From: Elusimicrobiota bacterium
Lineage (GTDB): Bacteria > Elusimicrobiota > Elusimicrobia > Elusimicrobiales > UBA9959
DNA length: 7,180 nt
Assembly: GCA_030637365.1 (NCBI GenBank)
Contig: DAOWGR010000073.1
Span: 1-7,180 of the forward strand
Direction: 5' to 3'
The position numbers and the translations under genes are program-made. This document shows, one piece after another, positions 6,254 to 7,180 of the stretch. The notes beneath the pieces are model-generated. The model was not told the origin of the DNA, did not search any database, and was given only the letters and a program-made list of their open reading frames with translations. Position 1 is the stretch's first letter. Every line of letters begins with the position of its first letter.

Positions 6254-6287
6254 TTAAAGAAAAGAGTGGCGGCGCTTATTGCGCCGC
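6254..6287 (-). terminator. GC-rich hairpin with T-rich tail between MNT and HEPN genes
   Basis: GCGGCGC (6269-6275) and GCGCCGC (6281-6287) form a perfect 7-bp GC-only stem with a 5-nt loop. On the minus strand it is followed by CCACTCTTTTCTTT. It starts 15 bases after the MNT stop and lies before the HEPN start, so it could be a partial terminator that lets only some transcripts reach HEPN. The stem is flanked by two copies of GAGTGGC (6264-6270, overlapping the stem, and 6292-6298). Confidence 0.55.
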
Positions 6288-6302
6288 AAGCGAGTGGCAG
6301 GG

Positions 6303-6911
6303 TTATAAAATCTCCGTAAGTAATTTTCCGCGCACCACTCTGCCCGTTTTCAGGATTTCTCTGGCAAACTTGTCTTTCTGTTTATACCGTTTGCAAAATT
6401 CATCAACAGTTAAAATAACCGGAGCCAGCGGATAGTGATAGCGCGACAATATTTCGGAGCTATATTCGCTAAAGCAATCCGCCGTTTCTTTTTTGTCTTT
6501 TTTGTTTTTGATCAGGGCTAAAAGATCTATGTCGCTTCCGGGCCGCAGCTGGCCGCGGGCCGCGCTTCCAAAAAGAATAAGAGATTTTACAGAGTGAGGC
6601 AATTTTCTTCCAAATTCTTTAAGTAATTCATTCAACCATGTTTTTTCCTTCTCAAAAATAACCGTGGCCACATCTTTGACAACCCAGTGCTTTCTGTTTA
6701 GGCGGAACAAATGGGCCGGCGCCGCGATTTTTCGTTCCACGATCCCAAGGGAAACCAGCGCTCTGAGTTCATTGTGGGTCTGCTGAGGGCTGAACCCCGA
6801 TCGTCTGGCGATTTCCCTCCCGGTGAGTTCTTTTTCCGAATCGTAAAGGCGGCGTAAAACTTCCAATCGGGATTTCCGTCCAAAAATGTCTTGTGTGATG
6901 GATTGTGTCAT
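6303..6911 (-). CDS. Winged-helix fused to minimal nucleotidyltransferase (MNT), probable antitoxin and autorepressor
   Basis: From the ATG at 6911 the protein has 202 residues. Residues about 12-78 form a winged helix-turn-helix (ELTGREIARRSGFSPQQTHN, then a wing ending LFRLNRK). A polymerase-beta-type nucleotidyltransferase domain follows, with the full signature GS-x10-D-x-D in GSAARGQLRPGSDIDLL (G115, S116, D127, D129). MNT partners of HEPN toxins (MntA) neutralise them, in studied cases by adding AMP to a tyrosine. Here the fused DNA-binding domain suggests it also represses its own promoter. An upstream in-frame ATG at 6944 is rejected: it would translate the operator palindrome as YYIVDICLLY and would lie upstream of the predicted transcription start. 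There is no Shine-Dalgarno site. The HEPN gene follows on the same strand, the reverse of the toxin-first order in Shewanella. Confidence 0.87.
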   Translation of the reverse strand: MTQSITQDIFGRKSRLEVLRRLYDSEKELTGREIARRSGFSPQQTHNELRALVSLGIVERKIAAPAHLFRLNRKHWVVKDVATVIFEKEKTWLNELLKEFGRKLPHSVKSLILFGSAARGQLRPGSDIDLLALIKNKKDKKETADCFSEYSSEILSRYHYPLAPVILTVDEFCKRYKQKDKFAREILKTGRVVRGKLLTEIL

Positions 6912-6938
6912 ATATAGTAGACAAATGTCTACTATATA
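6911..6938. promoter_or_regulatory. Perfect 28-bp palindromic operator at the MNT gene
   Basis: Arms TATATAGTAGACA (6911-6923) and TGTCTACTATATA (6926-6938) are exact reverse complements with a 2-bp centre. It overlaps the last three bases of the -10 box, the predicted transcription start, the whole leader and the first base of the MNT start codon. This is where an autorepressor would bind, and the adjacent gene encodes a winged-helix protein. Confidence 0.8.
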
Positions 6939-6964
6939 GTACATAAAAATTACCGCTTTTTCAA
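6936..6964 (-). promoter_or_regulatory. Promoter of the HTH-MNT/HEPN locus
   Basis: TTGAAA (6959-6964) and TACTAT (6936-6941) are 17 bp apart on the minus strand. Transcription would begin near 6929, giving a leader of about 18 bases that lies inside the palindrome. This supports the ATG at 6911 as the start of the MNT gene. Confidence 0.6.
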
Positions 6965-6979
6965 GCTGTTGAATTAAAG

Positions 6980-7000
6980 AAAATAGGTGTAACCTTTTTT
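6980..7000 (-). terminator. Weak hairpin with A/T flanks between DUF5131 and MNT genes
   Basis: AGGT (6985-6988) and ACCT (6992-6995) pair around a 3-nt loop, extended by four A-T pairs beyond one mismatch. On the minus strand the 3' side reads TATTTTCTTT, so it could end the DUF5131 transcript just before the MNT promoter. The GC core is short. Confidence 0.3.
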
Positions 7001-7004
7001 AATG

Positions 7005-7021
7005 GCAACCCGCGGGGTTGC
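7005..7021. repeat. Perfect 7-bp GC-rich stem-loop after the DUF5131 gene
   Basis: GCAACCC (7005-7011) and GGGTTGC (7015-7021) pair perfectly around GCG. It lies about 20 bases past the DUF5131 stop. No T-run follows on either strand, so alone it is not a standard intrinsic terminator; with the weaker hairpin beside it, it may mark the transcript end. Its CCCGCGGG core also occurs in the MITE-like repeat at 5679-5686. Confidence 0.5.
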
Positions 7022-7040
7022 AGGGGGTTGGTTTAAGAAA

Positions 7041-7178
7041 TTAGGCGGGAATCAATTTGGGTTTGGGTTTGCCTGCGTCCGTTTTAGGACAAGCAGGCAT
7101 TTCATTCCATGTGCGGCCATTTAGCAAGCGGCCGGTTTTCTTTTTATTAACGCCGCCCCATTGCTTGAAGAAAAATGG
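7041..7178 (-). CDS. DUF5131 (phage Gp37/Gp68-like) protein, C-terminal end only
   Basis: The frame is open from the right edge of the window to TAA at 7041-7043, giving 45 residues with no start in view. They begin PFFFKQWGG and continue with TGRLLNGRTWNEMP, which I recognise as the conserved C-terminus of the DUF5131 (PF07505, phage Gp37/Gp68) family, where the consensus runs roughly FFKQWGG...G..LDGRTWDEMP. Full-length members carry an N-terminal three-cysteine motif resembling radical SAM enzymes; their biochemical role is not established. They are common in phages, mobile elements and accessory islands, sometimes beside a three-Cys-motif partner protein (TcmP). After the conserved part is a short lysine/proline-rich tail (GKPKPKLIPA). 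The gene is on the same strand as the MNT gene, about 130 bases upstream of it. Confidence 0.82.
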   Translation of the reverse strand, partial: PFFFKQWGGVNKKKTGRLLNGRTWNEMPACPKTDAGKPKPKLIPA

Positions 7179-7180
7179 AA

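Noticed and set aside
6912..6944. Longer N-terminus of the MNT protein from the ATG at 6944
   Set aside because: It would translate the operator palindrome and lies upstream of the predicted transcription start; the ATG at 6911 fits the promoter and domain boundaries.
1..7180. CRISPR array, tRNA or rRNA genes
   Set aside because: No spaced direct repeats of CRISPR type and no cloverleaf or rRNA-like segments were seen on either strand.

Overview
The window comes from a Gram-negative bacterium of moderate, AT-leaning composition. The lipopolysaccharide-type KDO-8-phosphate phosphatase (KdsC) is the best marker of the cell envelope type. UGA, UAG and UAA are all used as ordinary stops. Shine-Dalgarno sites are poor or absent before most genes, while promoters look like standard sigma-70 boxes. 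No gene pins down the phylum; an uncultivated Gram-negative lineage is plausible but unproven.

Layout. On the plus strand, the 3' end of a pentapeptide-repeat protein (1-269) is followed by an intrinsic terminator (310-345). Every other gene is on the minus strand, so read from right to left: the 3' end of a DUF5131 (phage Gp37/Gp68-like) gene entering from the right edge (7041-7180); a winged-helix plus minimal nucleotidyltransferase (MNT) protein (6303-6911) behind a promoter with a perfect 28-bp palindromic operator; a HEPN-domain protein (5790-6194); a 132-bp imperfect inverted repeat resembling a MITE (5594-5725); an AAA+ ATPase of the AAA_14/DUF4143 family (4323-5489); a class I SAM methyltransferase (3646-4230) overlapping recQ (1802-3649) by four bases; then kdsC (1064-1675) and ccdA (385-1059), four bases apart.

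How the genes may work together. The right half (about 4.3-7.2 kb) looks like an accessory region. The MNT and HEPN genes form a probable toxin-antitoxin pair of the HepT/MntA type, with a DNA-binding domain fused to the MNT protein, a matching operator, and a GC-rich hairpin between the two genes that could hold down HEPN expression. Neighbours are a DUF5131 gene, a MITE-like element and a DUF4143 ATPase, all of kinds common in mobile or defence regions. The left half is housekeeping: DNA repair (RecQ), envelope sugar synthesis (KdsC) and thiol/disulfide electron transfer across the membrane (CcdA).

The most notable points are the self-contained HTH-MNT/HEPN locus, the uncatalogued DUF5131 tail at the right edge, the MITE-like repeat, and a run of promoters whose -10 boxes lie so close to the start codon that the mRNAs would be leaderless or nearly so.
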